From: Phycisphaerae bacterium
Lineage (GTDB): Bacteria > Planctomycetota > Phycisphaerae > Sedimentisphaerales > SG8-4
Direction of reading: 5' to 3'
Length of the DNA: 7,510 bases
Assembly: GCA_030613765.1 (NCBI GenBank)
Contig: JAUWLI010000140.1
Coordinates: 1-7,510, forward strand
Shown here: piece after piece, positions 6,559 through 7,510 of the stretch
How the letters are laid out: the number at the start of each line of letters is the position of its first letter
How positions within the stretch are numbered: the first letter of the stretch is position 1
Translations under genes and position numbers: made by a program
The notes under the pieces: model-generated
Seen by the model: the letters and a program-made list of their open reading frames with translations, nothing else
What the model was told of the DNA's origin: nothing
Databases searched by the model: none

Positions 6559-7177
6559 AAGATTTACCTTTCGTCAGCTTGTTCACAAGCCCAAGCAGCA
6601 GCCCTAATGTGATAAACGCTCCCACCGGCATGCTCATCGCAGCCCACGGTACAAACCAATCCGGCATTACTTTCGCCTCGAATATCATACCCGTCGATAA
6701 TAACTCCCGGATGCCTGCCAAAACGCACAATGTTAGTGTAAAGCCCACTCCCATTCCCACTGCATCGATAATACTTACAAAAAGCGTGTTCTTGCTGGCG
6801 CACGCCTCAGCCCGACAGATAATAATACAGTTTACAATAATCAACGGCACATAAGGCCCGAGTCTCTCGCTCATTACAGGCTGAAAGGCCCTCAAAAACA
6901 AATCCGCAATAGTTACAAAAGTGGCTATCGTCAGCGTGAACATCAGAATTCGCAGGTGCGGCTTCAGAAGGTTCCGCATCAGGCTGACCACGATATTACT
7001 GCACACTAATACAAAGATAACGCTCAGCCCCATCGTCAGCGCCGGCTTGACCGCCGCCGTAACCGCCAGTGTCGGACACATCCCCAGCAGTAACCGAAAC
7101 ACCGGGTTCTCACGCCACAGCCCCGCCAGCAGCGTCTCTTTATAAATACCGGCACTTGTTTCACTATTCTGCGTCAT
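6557..7177 (-). CDS. rnfE: Rnf complex membrane subunit RnfE
   Basis: The product is 206 residues, an integral membrane protein paralogous to RnfA and its partner in the Rnf membrane core. Signatures seen are the N-terminal N-P-V-F-R-L-L-L-G-M-C-P, the central Y-V-P-L-I-I-V-N-C, the R-A-E-A-C-A-S-K-N segment and G-I-R-E-L-L near the end. Cys34 and Cys117 correspond to the membrane [2Fe-2S] ligands shared with RnfA. Its ATG lies inside the 3' end of rnfG (14-nt overlap), and a GGAAGG-like ribosome site sits 13 nt upstream within rnfG, which is rather far. Translational coupling to rnfG is therefore likely. Homologous NqrD is excluded by the Rnf-type gene order G-E-A-B. Confidence 0.96.
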   Translation of the reverse strand: MTQNSETSAGIYKETLLAGLWRENPVFRLLLGMCPTLAVTAAVKPALTMGLSVIFVLVCSNIVVSLMRNLLKPHLRILMFTLTIATFVTIADLFLRAFQPVMSERLGPYVPLIIVNCIIICRAEACASKNTLFVSIIDAVGMGVGFTLTLCVLAGIRELLSTGMIFEAKVMPDWFVPWAAMSMPVGAFITLGLLLGLVNKLTKGKS

Positions 7178-7510
7178 TACCGAGCAGGCCCTTCCTTTGC
7201 ATCTCTTCCCTGACTTCTTTGATATAGTGATTTATTATCTTGACAACCGACTCGCTGCTTATAGTAGCTCCGCTTATCGCCAGAATTTCATTGTCCTTTG
7301 CTTTGCCTGACTTGATAAGTTCAAGTTTTGCTGCGGGTTTGCCCTTAAATCGATTCCTGAACTTGTCCCCTTTGATTTTATCGCCGGTGCCGGGCGATTC
7401 ATTGCTGGCCAGTACGTCAAATCCCGCTATGGTCCTGAAATCCTTATCTACCGCAATAATCAGCTCGATTTTGTCCTGAAAACCTGGCCCTATCGCGTTA
7501 AAGCTCCAGC
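7164..7510 (-). CDS. rnfG: Rnf complex FMN-carrying subunit RnfG, C-terminal part
   Basis: The gene is cut by the window edge; 114 C-terminal residues are visible, from the codon at 7508 to the TAG at 7164-7166. RnfG is membrane-anchored with its soluble domain outside the cytoplasmic membrane. It carries FMN linked through phosphate to a threonine. Seen here are the core segment N-A-I-G-P-G-F-Q-D, the E-S-P-G-T-G motif (usually E-T-P-G-x-G), the F-x-x-x-F-K-G-K segment and the flavinylation motif I-S-G-A-T-I-S-S. The acceptor Thr is encoded at 7263-7265 (visible residue 82). It overlaps rnfE by 14 nt. ApbE, encoded at the other end of the window, is the enzyme class that attaches this FMN. 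Confidence 0.94.
   Translation of the reverse strand, partial: WSFNAIGPGFQDKIELIIAVDKDFRTIAGFDVLASNESPGTGDKIKGDKFRNRFKGKPAAKLELIKSGKAKDNEILAISGATISSESVVKIINHYIKEVREEMQRKGLLGNDAE

Overview
The window holds two convergent gene blocks. On the + strand are the 3' end of a flavin transferase gene (apbE, 1-381) and one very long gene for a secreted, multidomain subtilisin-like protease (719-4900). On the - strand are four consecutive genes of an Rnf electron-transport operon, in transcription order rnfG (cut by the window edge), rnfE, rnfA, rnfB (7510 down to 5024). A strong intrinsic terminator for the + strand lies in the 123-nt gap where the blocks meet.

Organism (inference): a Gram-negative-type bacterium with anaerobic or fermentative energy metabolism. 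The protease carries a dockerin-like pair of calcium loops followed by W-L motifs, a style very common in secreted proteins of Planctomycetota of the class Phycisphaerae (Sedimentisphaerales-like lineages). The long RnfB also fits an anaerobe. No ribosomal or other phylogenetic marker is present, so the lineage is a moderate guess.

How the genes work together: Rnf is a membrane complex that couples electron transfer between ferredoxin and NAD+ to ion movement across the membrane. RnfA and RnfE are the paired membrane subunits. RnfB is the iron-sulfur subunit that receives electrons from ferredoxin. RnfG carries a covalently bound FMN, and its S-G-A-T attachment motif is visible near 7263-7274. 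ApbE is the enzyme that attaches this FMN, so the first and last genes of the window are plausibly enzyme and substrate. The protease between them has no obvious role in Rnf and is probably an exported degradative enzyme.

The least explained parts are in the protease and in RnfB. The protease has two tandem ~209-residue repeats and an unassigned C-terminal module placed after the dockerin-like region. RnfB appears to have lost cysteines in its last ferredoxin-like segment. I found no CRISPR array, transposon, tRNA or rRNA, and no clear defence or otherwise novel multi-gene system.
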